A stretch of 64,000 bases of DNA from Aspidiotus rigidus. Taxonomy: Eukaryota; Arthropoda; Insecta; Hemiptera; Diaspididae. The DNA is taken from NCBI GenBank assembly GCA_035079385.1, contig JAVHKY010000054.1, positions 14,860,501 to 14,924,500 of the forward strand, written 5' to 3'. A model generated the notes under the pieces. It was not told the origin of the DNA. It was given only the letters and a program-made list of their open reading frames with translations, and did no database searches. Below are positions 49,031-61,960 of the stretch, piece after piece; the first letter of the stretch is position 1, and each line of letters starts with the position of its first letter. The position numbers were made by a program, and so were the translations under genes.

Positions 49031-50145
49031 ACAACGAAAAATCGTTGACAACGGGTTATTTAAGTCGGATGATGGGTTGTAAAAAATTGAGGAAGTTTAT
49101 TGCCCCTAGAAAGATACAGAAAAACAGGATAGAAAAGAAAATCTACTAGAAGCCAAAGCACTCTGACACCATCATCCCGAACGACTCCTACTACCACCCC
49201 AGGCGGAGCTGAGGCGATTGAGAATTATCTTATTTTACAACATTTAGGTCCAAAAAACTACTACAATTTCGAATTATTTTATTCACCTCTTGCAAAAAGT
49301 GTAATAATATTTGTAAAGAGACATTTTTACATTGTGGTTCAAGTAGCAGTTTCATGACGTTTTGATTATTTTCCAGAAGTTTATTAGCTTTGTATCAGCG
49401 TTTTAAAATATTGTCGAAACGCTATACTCAGGTTCAAAATGAAGAGGAACTGCCAATCAATATCGGATTATAGAAAAATTGAATTTTCACGTTTGACGTT
49501 GTAGCGCATTATTAAAATGGCGTCTTGGTCGCAGTTTGGCTTTAATTTGATCCTATTAAAATGAAAGACGAAGACCTAATACGTACTTACAAGAAGTACC
49601 TCTGAGTCTTACAAAGACGCTTGTACATGTATATAATATTGAGTAGCTTTCAACCAGATAGACAGCGGTTTTAATAAAGGTCCCGATCAATGAACGACTA
49701 ATTCGCATCAAGTGCTATGAAAAACCTTCTCCATAAATCTTGACAACGAACTGTAAATATCGTCTTGCCGCTCGAGCGTATACGATTGAATTGAAATTTT
49801 TCGTCCGCGACAAAAGTCGATACTATCTCGTCTATAAATTATCAAGAATTCCGACCAATTATACGAAGATTTTCCGCTTGTTAATTAATTTTGTGGTCGA
49901 GCTTCGTTTATTCAGCATCAGTCTTGCACTGTATTACGCGACAACTTTTTGCCTCTTCCATTGGATTAACGATTTTACGTTTATTTAATACTCGCCCTCA
50001 CATACGCGAGTTTGCTCTAGCTTAAACGCGTCTAATTCAGTGAACTTTACTAGACCGCGAAAATATTTACCAACCCTCGAAAACTGATGCTAATTAAGGT
50101 TCTCATTCCTAAACTATTCGTTGTTTGAATGAGAAAAGAAGAACA

Positions 50146-50182
<37 letters not shown>

Positions 50183-50690
50183 GAAAGGGATGCCTCTATG
50201 AAAGGTGGAATATGTAGCCAGTTCAAAAAGCGAATATGTGCTAAGTTGAATTATTAATCGCGTGGGTAGATGATTCCAATAAAATATGGACACTTAAATG
50301 CAGCACGATTTAATTAAACTAGTCGCTCCGCTTTTGTTGCTATATATGGAATAGAATGAAAAGCCTTTACGCTTCTCTGGTTTCAATTATTAATTTTTTA
50401 CGCTTGCAAACTCACGTAAAGTACAATAAAGTTATTATTCATCAACGCAGCTTTTTCGGACCACTTTATAATCTCGAGACTGTATTAAATACGTTGGGCA
50501 GGTACCGTAATTTATACTTTCCATACGACTTGACTCGAATTCCTACTTGATAATTTTCTTTTTTTTTTCCTCAATGCCGGCCTGACTCTTGCCCTCATTA
50601 AACTGTTTGTATGACGAGTAGAACAGATTCCAGAGCAATCGAAGCGAATGACGCAATCGTGTTAAATGTTGGAGATGATAACTGATACAA
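49031..50690. other. AT-rich region with a long poly(T) tract
   Basis: No gene supported. An uninterrupted T run of about 30 bases lies at 50149-50178. ORFs at 49740-49988 and 50356-50550 have no domain. Confidence 0.4.
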
Positions 50691-50696
50691 TAAGAG

Positions 50697-51032
50697 TTGA
50701 AGACCGAAACAGTCAAGACAGTGGACTCCGTAGTGCACAGCCTTCAAGCACCGTTGAAGACCTTCCTAACCGCATTTGAGACAGCCCAGCAAGGGGTAGA
50801 ACCATTACTGAGTAAACTAACAGAAGCTCTGCCGTCCAAGCTGGATAGTGAAAAACAAAACACAGAGGTATCTTCAGGGAACACTGAAGTTCAAGATAAA
50901 GAGCAATCCTTGGGACTAGACACTACGGAAGTGGATCCAATCGAGTTTGAAGAAACTCCAGTCCCAGAAAAGAAGGTGGAAGATTTCAAATTCCGTAGCA
51001 AAGATCCAGAACACAGTCAAAGAAGATGTTAG
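50697..51032 (+). pseudogene. Hydrophilic ORF, possibly the 5' part of the adjacent LINE
   Basis: The frame is open from about 50697 to the stop at 51032. It is rich in Glu, Lys, Ser and Thr, with VDSVVHSLQAPLKTF and later EVDPIEFEETPVPEKK. It could be a remnant of ORF1 of the R1-type element whose RT begins near 51480, or an unrelated fragment. No zinc-knuckle is visible. Its position and strand are the only link. Confidence 0.3.
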
Positions 51033-51479
51033 TGGTCAGTATGGATCATTAGAAGCATTAGATCAAAAAGATGAGCTGAAAATTGGAAGTTTAATGAAGG
51101 AATACTGTTCACTGGTATGGAGTAACATGGAAATGTACAGCAAGATTCAATTAGTGGTGCTAGAAATACGACCAAATATGAAGATTGTGGCTTGACCAGG
51201 ATGGCTTCTATAATGTGGAAGATGGAGAAAAAAGTTTTGGTCAAATATCAGATTATGGCGTTCCGCCTTCGCTTTGCTAGTTACGGCCAAAGGACATTTC
51301 AAGATAGAGATGTTCTCCTGGATGTGGTATGTTTTGTGAGATATGGTAAAATCAGTTCTTTTTTTCTAATTATTTTTCGGTTTTTCTCAAAATTTACCAT
51401 CCATAAGTGAAGTAAGTAGGAACTTCCGTCTCGAAGTCGGTGCCACGGGAGATCACTCTTTTGAGTGACCGATACAGGT

Positions 51480-52866
51480 AGATTTACGAGGGTGTCGATA
51501 CCATGCAGGTCATGGAGGCAAAGGACAAAAGATCTCTTGAGCAAAAAGTTACAAAGGCCATCAATTTTGTGAGAGACACCCTAGCCAAGCTGAATCTCGC
51601 CCTAAATATCGTCAAAACCGAAATAATTGTCCTCGGAACAATCCTGAGCACACAAGTGCCGAAAATTCAAGCGACAATTGGAGATACGACCATTGAATCC
51701 TTAATAATAGGAAGTACCTTGGAGTCAAGGATCGATTGGAGACTTAACTGGAAGGCACATCTTTCTTTTTCAAGGGAAAAATCTGAAAAAACTGTCAAAA
51801 ATTGTGAGTCTGTGTCAAAATGTTTATGGCTACTCCACAAAAGCTCATACCGCCATGCTCAGGGGTACAGTGTTTGCATTCTACCTCTATGCAGTTACAT
51901 TGCTACAATCATAGTCCAACTAGAAGAAAAATAAAAAAGAAATATTCAGCATCCACGGAACCTTTAATCTGCGTATAAGTAGGCTGTACAAAACGGCCTC
52001 CTATCTCGGCTGGTGTTCCATTACAGGTCAACCTCCTATGGTGCTGGAGTTGATCGCGCGTTCAATCCTCACATCAGCGAAGAAGAATTGGCCGATTTCG
52101 TGGGGGTACTTTAAAAAACTAACCCAGAGCAATAATCTCCACTGCCGGCTTATCTGGACTCAGAGATTCTCCGAGTCTGGCGAAAGTGGTGGGATGACAG
52201 CAAATCCAGCCGTTGGATGCACAGCTGCATCCCTAAAGTGAGCTACATGGTTCCATACAGACTTCTATATGTCGCAGGCCCTAAGTGGGCATGGTTGCTT
52301 CAGGGCATATCTACCGATGGACAAAGTGCCCTCAAGAAAATGCTCCGCTTGTCCCACTTGTGTGACGAGTCAGCAGAACGCGTATCAGGTTCTGCTCCCG
52401 GTTTTCTGTTGGCCGGCCGGTGGAGCTTGATTGGACACGCCAAAAGGACCAGCAGTGCTTCAAGCGAACTGTGCAGGAATTATGGGAAATTGAAAGAGCA
52501 GTGGCTCAAACGCTGAAGACAGGTGAAGGAAGATCCTTCAGTGTAGAAGGCTGGCCGACTAAAGTCCACAAGATTAGAAGATTCAGACTATCCTTCTCCC
52601 TCTCCGCATTGGCTGATAAGTCACTAGCTGATGCATGCAGTGCATAGGTGGAGGAGTGGGGACTTCCCGGAGAAGAAGAAATTAAACCTGAGATGTTTAA
52701 AGTAGGATTACTTGTAAGAAGTTATATAATGTCGTTTATAGTTAGTTTCTTCCGCCTATCCGTGACAACTGACATTGTAATCTCACGGGCAGGGTATAAG
52801 TAATAAATTACCCTCACCGCACCGGTTGGATTGGATGGACAAGAAAAAAAAAACAAAAAAAAAAAA
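51480..52866 (+). pseudogene. R1-clade non-LTR retrotransposon, 3' half, decayed
   Basis: The frame from 51503 gives the RT after the catalytic box: MQVMEAKDKRSLEQKVTKAI, then LNLALNIVKTEIIVLGT and a thumb. From about 51970 a second frame reads RLYKTASYLGWCSITGQPPM with a following LELIARSILTSAKKNW. Near 52150 a third carries the tryptophan-rich box and the SRWMHSCIPKVSYM segment typical of the R1 C-terminus. At least three frameshifts are needed. The 3' end is marked by an A-rich tract at about 52839-52866, which abuts a satellite-carrier element. It is too decayed for activity. Confidence 0.75.
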
Positions 52867-53264
52867 CGACGGCTTCCTTAACGAAGTTAGATGAGGAACG
52901 CAGGGAACCTGTTATATGAGTCAAATAGGATTTAGTATTGAAAATTCAAGGAAGCCTAGACCTGGATAAAGCTAGTATAAAGAAGCCCTAGATCTACTAT
53001 AAGCCTAGTATAATATAGTTTGAGAGTCTAAATTTTTCTCGAATCTCGAGATTTTTCTAAATCCCTCTCCTATGATATATGGCTCGAGAGTCGAAATTTT
53101 TCTAAGTTGGCCTCCTATCATATATAGCTCGAGAGTCGAAATTTTTTCCAAGTCCCTCTCCTATAATATATAGCTTGAGAGTCGAAATTTTTCCAAGTTT
53201 TTTGCCGGCCGGCACACGGCAAATTTCTCAAAAAGCCCCCCATAAAACAAGTTCCCTGTTAAAA
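52867..53264 (-). mobile_element. Satellite-carrying TIR element, copy 2 (short)
   Basis: The left end has GGCTTCCTTAACGAAGTTAG, then CAGGGAACCTGTTATAT. The right end has CATAAAACAAGTTCCCTGTT. Only about four satellite monomers remain (53030-53200) with a GC-rich GCCGGCCGGCACACGGC box next to the right TIR. Orientation is opposite to copy 1. It begins directly at the poly(A) of the R1 LINE. Confidence 0.75.
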
Positions 53265-55506
53265 AAGGTTACGTCGGTGTGGACAGTAGAGGAATCCACC
53301 ATAAGGCCACTGCGCTCATATGTAAAAAAAATGGTTTTGTTCTCAAAACGTTGGAAAAGGGGCTACTTTTTGTGGAAAATACAAAACCCTGTTAGGAGGA
53401 TTCTGGAGACTCAAAGATCTATATGATACCACTAAAAGTGAGCACATTTTCAAGGTATATCCAGCACTACAATGCCTGCAGATTTGGAAGGAATTTTTGT
53501 CGATCACATATCAGGGGTGCCGTGATCCCCCAAAGATTACGAAGATTTTGCCCCCCAAAAAAGTTTTAACAAGCAAAAAAAAAGAAAAAAGCCCCCCCCC
53601 TAATGTTACGAGAACAAAAGAAAAAATGCTTACGCAGCCGCGTAAGCAACACACGACTTTTCACCTGTATCTACAATCAAGTTTTTTGCTTAAACTTTAA
53701 CTCTAGTACTCCAATTTATTCAATGAATCGTTTTCTCAATAAGATACACACATCCTCACCATCTCTTGCCTCTCTAATTTATTCTTGATCATCTCCGATT
53801 CTCAAGTATCTTTTAATGTTGGTTGTTGTAGACTCACACACACACCCATCTCATCACTTATATCCTTCTTTCATGCTCTCATTGCGATTCTGATAGCTCC
53901 CTCATTCAACATATCTTTTCCTGTCCCTCCTGACTTATCTCTCACAATCATATAGAAGCACTATCAGGTGACTCTCCATTTGTTGTCAACATCTTTCAAT
54001 TCTTCCAACAATTAAATTTCTTTTTCCACATCTTCACTCAAAACCACTGAGCTCCCACTCTCTTAGTAACTCGTCAATTTAAAAGAAATCTAAATGTAAA
54101 TAAAAAAAATGAAATAATTTTTACCTCTGCCTACAAGTCATCATTTCGCTTAAGTCCTTTCTTCATAACTCCAACTTATTCTATAAATCGTTCTCTCAAT
54201 GAGGCTTACATATATCCTCACCATCTCTCACCCCTCTACTCATAATTCATTCTTGATCATCTCTAATTCCCGAGCATCATTCTATGTTATTTCCAACTGC
54301 TCTTCTCTTCATGCAATCATAATTTGTATTCACGCTCTCATCGCAATCTATGAGAGAATAACCGAAAAATGTTATTGAAAATAAAAAGAGGCGGGAAAAG
54401 AAACTGTGTCGTCCTTGCACGTACGTATAAAAAGCTTTTTCCTTGAAAAATGTTATGTTTAAGAGAATTAAAAGCGCACACTTATGGATGAAAACTCAAA
54501 AGAGTTATGCAATAGCAACCGCCCCACCCCATTTTGCAAGCATGGGAGCAAGAACATCGCGTCATTATACGTCCCACCTTAAACCGGAGTATTTCAAAAG
54601 AATTTGATGTTGGTATTAAAGTGTTATTGAAAATTAAGTTGTGTACCTCGCGTAGTCTCATGTTGTTGCCACAGAGTGTGAATAAGGGTTAGCCACAGAA
54701 TCAGTCACCCTAGACTCACACACATACACTTCTCATCCCTCATCTTATGTTTCTCTCATGCTCTCATTCCCTCTCCCACATCTGAACTCAATAACAACAC
54801 CAAGCTTATTATAACTCCCTAATGACAGGCTCTTATTAGCTCATTAATTGAAAAAAAAATTAAAAGAAAAGAAATAAAATGAAACATGAAAGATTATACG
54901 CAAAGGATTGCTCACCAATACTATAGCATATCCTTACATAACATTCATTCATGAGAAACTCAACACAAACGAGCAAATCTTTCACACATATAAAACCATT
55001 TCATCACTCAAAAAAATGACAAAATTATACGCAAAGGATTGTTGCACTAATACTGTACTAACACAACATTCATTCATGACAGACTCAACACGAACGAACA
55101 CATCCTTAAAATTCATTCATAAAGAGCGTATCCTTACGTGTGTGAACAGGTAACCCAAAAAATGAATAAAACTAGCTACAACTACACTGACAATCTACGT
55201 AATCGAAGGTTATCCTTCGCTTTTGATGACGAAAGCGACTACCTGAAGTTTAGTACTACAAAATATTAGTAGCTCGAATATTTGCAAATTTCATCAAATT
55301 AGTTCACGCTTCAATTTGAGATTTCTCACGAACCAGACGTCGTATCAACACCAAAAGTTCACAATTACTTTTTTAGACATGTAAATTACAATATATCAAC
55401 ATTAAAAAAAAAATTGAACAAACCATATCAGAGTTATAGGATTGGGAAATTTTTTTAAAAATTGGGTATATCTGGAGAACTACTGATCCGATCGTCAAAA
55501 AAAAAA
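53265..55506. repeat. AT-rich DNA with imperfect long-period direct repeats
   Basis: A block around 53710-53830 (CTCTCTAATTTATTCTTGAT type) recurs around 54175-54290, and a third block starting TAGACTCACACACA recurs at about 53829 and 54712. A shorter pair starting ATTATACGCAAAGGATTG lies at 54893 and 55024. These look like decayed tandem copies. No gene was recognised. A small hairpin GCTTACGCAGCCGCGTAAGC is at about 53628. Confidence 0.55.
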
Positions 55507-57146
55507 CGACGGCTTCCTTAACGAAGTTAAACGAGGAACGCAGGGAACCTGTTTTATGATTCAAATAGGATTTGGTATTGAAAATTCAAGGAAGCCTAGA
55601 CCTAGATAAAGCTAGTATAAAGAAGGCCTAGACGTAAAATAAGCCTAGTATAATGTAGTTTGAAAATCCAAGTTTTTCTCAAATCTCGAGCTATTTATGA
55701 TAGGAGGGAGACTTGGGAAAATTTGTCCCCTATCATATATAGCTCGAGAGTCAAAAGTTTTCCAAGTCCCTCTTCTATCATAATATAGCTTCAGATGAAA
55801 TTTTTTCTAAGTCCCTCTCCTATCATATATGGCGCGAGAGTCGAATTTTTTCCAAGTCCCCCCTCCTATCATCTAAAGCTCGAGAGTCGAAATTTTTCTA
55901 AGTCCCCCTCCTATCATATATAGCTCGAGAGTCGAAATTTTTTCAAGTCCCCCTCCTATCATATATAGCTCGAGAGTCGAAATTTTTCTAAGATCCTCTC
56001 CTATCATATATAGCTCGAGAGTCGAAATTTTTTCAAGTCCCCCTCCTATCATATATGGCTCGAGAGTCGAAATTTTTTCAAGTCCCCCTCCTATCATATA
56101 TGGCTCGAGAGTCGAAATTTTTTCTAAGTCCCCCTCCTATCATATATTCTCGAGAGTCGAAATTTTTCTAAGTCCCCCTCCTATCATATATGGCTCGAGA
56201 GTCGAAATTTTTTCTAAGTCCCCCTCCTATCATATATTCTCGAGAGTCGAAATTTTTCTAAAATCCTCTCCTATCATATATGGCTCGAGAGTCGAAATTT
56301 TTTCCAAGTCCCCCTCCTATCATATATTCTCGAGAGTCGAAATTTTTCTAAGTCCCCCTCCTATCATATATTCTCGAGAGTCGAAATTTTTCTAAGTCCC
56401 CCTCCTATCATATATGGCTCGAGAGTCGAAATTTTTTCTAAGTCCCCCTCCTATCATATATTCTCGAGAGTCGAAATTTTTCTAAAATCCTCTCCTATCA
56501 TATATGGCTCGAGAGTCGAAATTTTTTCCAAGTCCCCCTCCTATCATATATTCTCGAGAGTCGAAATTTTTCTAAGTCCCCCTCCTATCATATATGGCTC
56601 GAGAGTCGAAATTTTTTCCAAGTCCCCCTCCTATCATATATTCTCGAGAGTCGAAATTTTTCTAAGATCCTCTCCTATCATATATGGCTCGAGAGTCGAA
56701 ATTTTTTCTAAGTCCCCCTCCTATCATATATGGCTCGAGAGTCGAAATTTTTTCTAAGTCCCCCTCCTATCATATATTCTCGAGAGTCGAAATTTTTCTA
56801 AAATCCTCTCCTATCATATATGGCTCGAGAGTCGAAATTTTTTCCAAGTCCCCCTCCTATCATATATTCTCGAGAGTCGAAATTTTTCTAAGTCCCCCTC
56901 CTATCATATATGGCTCGAGAGTCGAAATTTTTTCCAAGTCCCCCTCCTATCATATATTCTCGAGAGTCGAAATTTTTCTAAGATCCTCTCCTATCATATA
57001 TGGCTCGAGAGTCGAAATTTTTTCTAAGTCCCCCTCCTATCATATATTCTCGAGAGTCGAAATTTTTCCAAGTTTTTCGCTAGACGGCGCACGGCGCACG
57101 CCAGATTTCTCAAATAGCCCCCCATAAAACAGGTTCCCTGTTAAAA
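55507..57146 (-). mobile_element. Satellite-carrying TIR element, copy 3
   Basis: Ends are GGCTTCCTTAACGAAGTTAA, GCAGGGAACCTGTTTTATG on the left and CATAAAACAGGTTCCCTGTT on the right. The left interior (TTGGTATTGAAAATTCAAGG and onward) is nearly identical to copy 2. Next to the right TIR is the GC-rich CGGCGCACGGCGCACG box and ATTTCTCAAATAGCCCCCC, the mirror of the copy 1 leader. Most of the element is a satellite array. Confidence 0.8.
55690..57070 (-). repeat. 45-bp-class satellite array with higher-order structure
   Basis: About 30 monomers of two main lengths: 46 bp with GGCTCGAGAGTCGAAATTTT, and 44 bp beginning TCTCGAGAGTCGAAATTTTT. Both contain AAGTCCCCCTCCTATCATAT. They alternate, giving a 90-bp dimer. 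Variants with AAAATCCTCTCC or AGATCCTCTCC recur in a set order at about 56461 and 56776, suggesting a roughly 316-bp seven-monomer higher-order unit. ORFs of 74 and 147 aa here are the repeat read in frame. Confidence 0.88.
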
Positions 57147-57245
57147 TGCAGGTGCACAACTTCGGATATAACACTACAACTTGACTAAGTTTCAAGAAAA
57201 TTCATCCAGTAGTCTCGGAGGAGAAGTCCGGACAAATTTTGATCC

Positions 57246-57276
<31 letters not shown>

Positions 57277-59949
57277 GAGACCTGAAATTTTTTTAATGAC
57301 GTAGCGATGATCTATGACCTCGAAAATGTCGAGAAAGTTCATTTCCCCCCCTCCCTTTCTGCCACAACTGTGACGGGTGTAATACTCGCTTTTCTACGAA
57401 AAGTCGGTAAAAACCGCCCCCAGAATTTCGTACGAAGTATTGTCTTCAAAAAACTGGCTTCACGGCACCTCTGCATAGAGGCGGAAATAGGGTCTTATCA
57501 AGACTCATCCTTTAGGCTTCCGATTTCAAATTTCTTGTTTTACGTGAAGGAGAAAGCAACGCATTTCTTAAGCCAAATCACTTCTCCTGTGAAAAGTTTC
57601 TTGTTGAACGATTTCAACTATACCTAGTCCTCGTTAGTGGGACACCGATATATCAAACGAATTCGTAACATTGTAGAACTGTCGTGAGAGAAAAGCGGAA
57701 CTTGAAAAATGGACAAATCACCAAGCCTATATAGAATATGCTGACCAAGTTTGAAAAAGACAAATTTTGCAGAGCTTTATTGTTTGACGTGACAGGCGGA
57801 GATTTCAAAAAGAAGAAACTGATGATGTCATGGTAAATAAGAATCAAGCTAAAATTAATTTTGTGTGCGTCCTTTGTAAAAAACTAACGTTTTCCAGTAG
57901 ACAAATGGGACATCTTACTTCCTCTTCTTCAGAGTATACGCGTACATATAGAATTCAAAAAAGGAAATCAGTTTTTTTGAGGTAGTTCTACAAATATTTT
58001 TCGAAAATGGAATTTGAAACCGCTAACTTTATTTTAGAACACGATAAATGTTCATGATGAGAAATTTTGATGTAAAGTATGGTTTCGATATTTTGCGCGA
58101 ATTTACATGGTCGAATGGAACGCATTAATATCATGTTCAGAGGACTTCTTAATCACCTTTCCGCAAAGATCTTGCCTAATTCTTTCTCTATGATATCTTT
58201 CTGTAGATTATAAAATATCTGGAGTATTTCGTACCCATTGAAAAGTCACCACAGATGACGAAAAATTAAGTTCAATTTGCCTTTAAAATTTCTACTTCAT
58301 CAAGCACGGTCAATCATAGAAACCTTTATGAATTCGATGAGAAGAAATCTAACCCCCAATGTTAAAGAAATTTAGCTCTTTATTGCTGAAATTTTTATAC
58401 TCTTCCTCGTTCATCCAGTACGCGAAAATTATCTCGAAATTTAACGTTTGCAGCACTCGCGGAAAATATACTACACAAAGGAAGATACTCGCGCGCAATC
58501 AACATGAAATAAAAATAAAGTATTTAATGTTTTCGTGACTATCGAGCGCGTATATATAAATTTTCTCTCTGTATTTTTCGTACGAGAATTATCAGCTTCG
58601 AAAGATTTTCCTTTCATCACGTACTTGCTCTTAACCATCAGACGCACAGATAAATTCGACCTCGTTCGAGAGTAATGTATTTATAAGTTTACGTTACAAT
58701 AACGACGAGTGCATCAGAAGTTCTCTGTTTCTTTTGATAACAATGTTTTATTACCTTTGTAAACTCGATCTGAAACTCGAACTGCCTTTTAACTGTTTAC
58801 AGAGTTCCGAGAAAATACTTATTGGCGCAGTAGAGGTGAAATTGACGCAGATGTAGGACAAGCTGCGTGTTCCCCCATACACGAAAGGATCTTGACGTAA
58901 TGTAAGTAAGAATGATTCATCGACTTTTAATTGTCCGAAAATTCTTCACTTTTACTTCGTTAGTTACCATATTTGACTGCCAATTCGGTGAGTGGGGTGT
59001 TTCGCTTCATGAAATTCGAATCACAAAAACTTATCTCGTCGTATTGGTGGCCCACTTTATTCTTGGATGTATAATACCCGTTCGCGACTAAAGTTCGATT
59101 AGGCCTAAACTTGAAACTCAATCGGACGGGAATACAAATAGAACGTTCTTTATGTAATGTTTCTCATGATTTACGCACTAAAAATGCGATGTCAGAAACA
59201 TGCGAATTCCCTCTTTATCTGAATTGAGGACCAGTAGAGAAAATTATCACATTCTAGAGACAAAACATGTTATAGGTACTAAAAATTGAGGCTGACGGAA
59301 ACTAAGGATTGTCTATCGTAATACCTTCTTGAAATGCCAGAAGCGGTATTGTATTTACCCGTTGCCACTCCCATCACTTGTCAAATCATAGATGACTTTC
59401 CGCCCTTCATTTACTTCTTTTTGCTTAGGCCGGTTACCTATATAGGTTGCGTTTATTTTTTCGAATTTTAGCATTTTATATGCTAAAAGGATTGGAATTA
59501 CTCTTGGAAAAACCGTCACAGAAAACCGTTACGGTTCTCACCGTCACAAACTACTCTCGAAAAACCCGTCGACAAAACCGTGACGAGAAAGCGTAACGGC
59601 ATAAATAAGTTGTATTTATGACTGATTCAGATTTCTTTCACGACTTTGTTATCATGACGTCATTGATAACCTACTCCTCATTAGGAAATTTGGAAAAATT
59701 TTACCCGGAGCGTAAGCTAAAAAGTATTGATAGAGCCTATCATAAAGAAATGGAATGAGCTAATTAATCCCAACATGTAGGGTATGAGACCCTCAGTATA
59801 CTTTACTACAGGGTGTTTAACTGTCTATCGGTCAAGTAAGTCAAGTAAATCAAGTAAAAGTCCAGTATTTGATCAAAGGTTAAGTAAACTAGTAAAAAGT
59901 CAGGTATCTTTATTAACGGTCAAATAAAAATGACAAAATTTCTTGAAAA
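57147..59949. other. AT-rich DNA, no supported gene
   Basis: Right of copy 3 is a conserved-looking stretch (CTTGACTAAGTTTCAAGAAA, CCAGTAGTCTCGGAGGAGAA) and then (AT)n at about 57248-57272, probably part of an older element. The 106-aa ORF at 57307-57627 has no recognised domain. Confidence 0.4.
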
Positions 59950-60235
59950 AAGCAAAAAAAAACGCACGGGATTCTTTAACGGAGTTGAACGAGGAGTGGC
60001 AGGGAATCTGTTTTTCGGGGCACGTGGGATCTGAAAAATGTAGATTGTGACGTCACAGGCCCCGCCTCCACGAGACTTGGACTATATATAATCGGAAGGG
60101 AACTTGGAAAAAACCGATCTATGACGTCATCAGATTGTGCCGTCACAAGGCAAACCTATAACAGCATCAAGCTGTGACGTCATAGCTTCCGCCCCCAAGC
60201 TATATATGATAGAAGGGTACTTAGAGGGGAAGAAC
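59950..60235. repeat. Relic linking the carrier element, the 45-bp repeat and the CRE repeat
   Basis: The left part (ATTCTTTAACGGAGTTGAAC, GGCAGGGAATCTGTTTTT) is a diverged carrier end. Next come GACTATATATAATCGGAAGG and GAACTTGGAAAAA, a worn 45-bp monomer. TGACGTCA octamers lie at about 60050, 60122 and 60176. A final AGCTATATATGATAGAAGGG box follows. Confidence 0.6.
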
Positions 60236-60519
60236 AACCCCATGATGATATAGTCGACTTTTACTCAAGGAACTGTAGCAAATGGTTTGCGGAGCAAATT
60301 GGAATGATAATGTCAATCATAGAACTAGCTTGAAAGATATTCATGCTACACGCAGAAGAATTCCAAGTTACCGCCTCCGTCTATCACGAGTGGTACATCA
60401 CCAAAAGAAAATAAAACTAGTTTGAACGATGGAGGATGGGGGAACATCTTAGAAATCTTATGAAAATATGAAAGAGTATGGAATACATCCATGAACAAAT
60501 ATCATTCATCCTACGTTCT

Positions 60520-61960
60520 TATTTTTTTTTTATTTTACAAGCTTTGAAGTTACTCTGGGGCTATTAGCTTGACAAAGGTTCATGGTTAAATGAGGGGGAA
60601 GATGTTGGATGCGGTAAGATATTGTATTAGTTGATCTGTAAGTGTAGTGTCGTTAACTGTTAATGCCTCATTTCTGGAATGAGGAATATTGTGAGTGTTT
60701 TGTAAGGTTGTTAGTTCGGGGCATGTACAAATGTGGTTAATGTTAATTTTGTCGAGGTGGCATTTGTGGCATTCTGGTGGTTCAGAGTTGTTTAAAAAAA
60801 GATATGAGTGGGTGAGTCGTGTATGTCCAATTTTGAGGCGTGTAAGGACGGAAGTTTCTTTTCTTGATGGTCTGTTGGGAGTGTTTTGTAGGGGATCGAT
60901 TTTGATGGGGAGAAGTTTGTTATTGGTTTGGTTAGACCAGAAATGGGACCATTTTTTGAGTATATGGGCGCGATAGTTATTTTTAATATCGGATGGTGGA
61001 ATTTGCTATTTGAGTGTTATTTTGTTGTAATGTGTTGACTGTTTTGCTGCGTTGTCTACTCTGTCACTTTGCGATAGTCCAATGTGCGCAGGGATCCAGA
61101 TTAGTGTGACAGATGATAAGGTTTGCGTTATTGTGTGAATGATGGTGTGGATTCGTTGAATAATTGGATTGTTCGAAAAAATGTTTTGTATACCCAAAAA
61201 GGACGACAGTGAATCAGTGACTATAAGGTATTGATTGTTCTGAGTGAGAGTAGATATTTCTTGTAGACATCTGAGGATAGCGAAGAGTTCGGCTGTGAAG
61301 ACAGATGCACTGTCACAGATGCGGAATTTGAATATTGAACGGTCGATCGAAAAGGCAAAGCCGGTCTTGTTGTTGAGTCGTGAGCCGTCAGTGAAGCAGT
61401 GGGTGTGTGATTGGTAATTGTCTAAGAGGTTTTGTGTTTCTTGTGTGAGTGTATTTTTTGGGGTAGATGAGGGAAATTTAGTAAGTTTGTCGTTGAAATG
61501 GGGTGAGTTTAGTGCCCATGGTGGAGTGGAGTTAAAGATGGGAAGTAGAGGGTTAAATACAAATTTTCGTTCGTGTACGCGTTGTAAGTTAAGTTTGATA
61601 CGTTTAGTAGAGTTATGCGAGAATTTTTGATAGTTGGTAGGAAGAAAAAAGTGGTCAAATGTGGCAGAATTTTTATTATCAGATATATAGCTAAAAATGA
61701 GTTTGTTAGGATCTGTCGGCGGTATTCCAGAGGGGATTCGCCTACCTCAGAACAGGGCTAGTTCTGAAAGCACCCAGGACTAGGCAAAGTGACGCGTTTT
61801 GAATTGAGTTTAATGTGAAAAGAATAGATTTCTTGGCTAGTCCATAGATTGGGGCTCCATAATCCAGCTGTGATCGGATGAGGCTTCGGTATAGTTGCAG
61901 CAAAAGAATTTTGTTATTAGTCCATGGGCCATAATAGAAAATAGTGGTTTTTGGTACCAC
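60520..61960 (-). mobile_element. I-type LINE (RNase H-bearing), 5'-truncated copy
   Basis: A poly(A) tail (T-run at about 60522-60532 on the plus strand) marks the 3' end. The protein part starts in the RT thumb at about 61960, so the copy is 5'-truncated as expected from incomplete reverse transcription. The coding part is described separately. No target duplication was established. Confidence 0.8.
60586..61960 (-). pseudogene. LINE RT C-terminus, RNase H and zinc-knuckle, nearly intact
   Basis: Reading the minus strand, the RT thumb (LLQLYRSLIRSQLDYGAPIY, then LNSIQNASLCLVLGAFRTSP) ends in one frameshift near 61740. The next frame is open for about 730 bp and contains RNase H with all four acidic landmarks: HCFTDGSRLNNKTGF, ASVFTAELFAILRCL, LIVTDSLSSFLG, and IWIPAHIGLSQSDRVDNAA. 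After a single TAG at 61006-61008 the same frame continues through RLKIGHTRLTHSYLF and PPECHKCH, H and C of the C-terminal CCHC, to the stop at 60586-60588. RNase H plus the GHTRLTHSYL box places it in the I superfamily of LINEs. One stop and one shift in about 1.4 kb suggest a fairly recent insertion. Confidence 0.82.

Noticed and set aside
55873..57127. Repeat-encoded ORFs of 74 aa (minus) and 147 aa (plus)
   Set aside because: Same satellite artefact; open on both strands and without any non-repeat domain.
60695..61630. Plus-strand ORFs of 93 and 70 aa
   Set aside because: Antisense to the LINE RNase H and zinc-knuckle coding strand.
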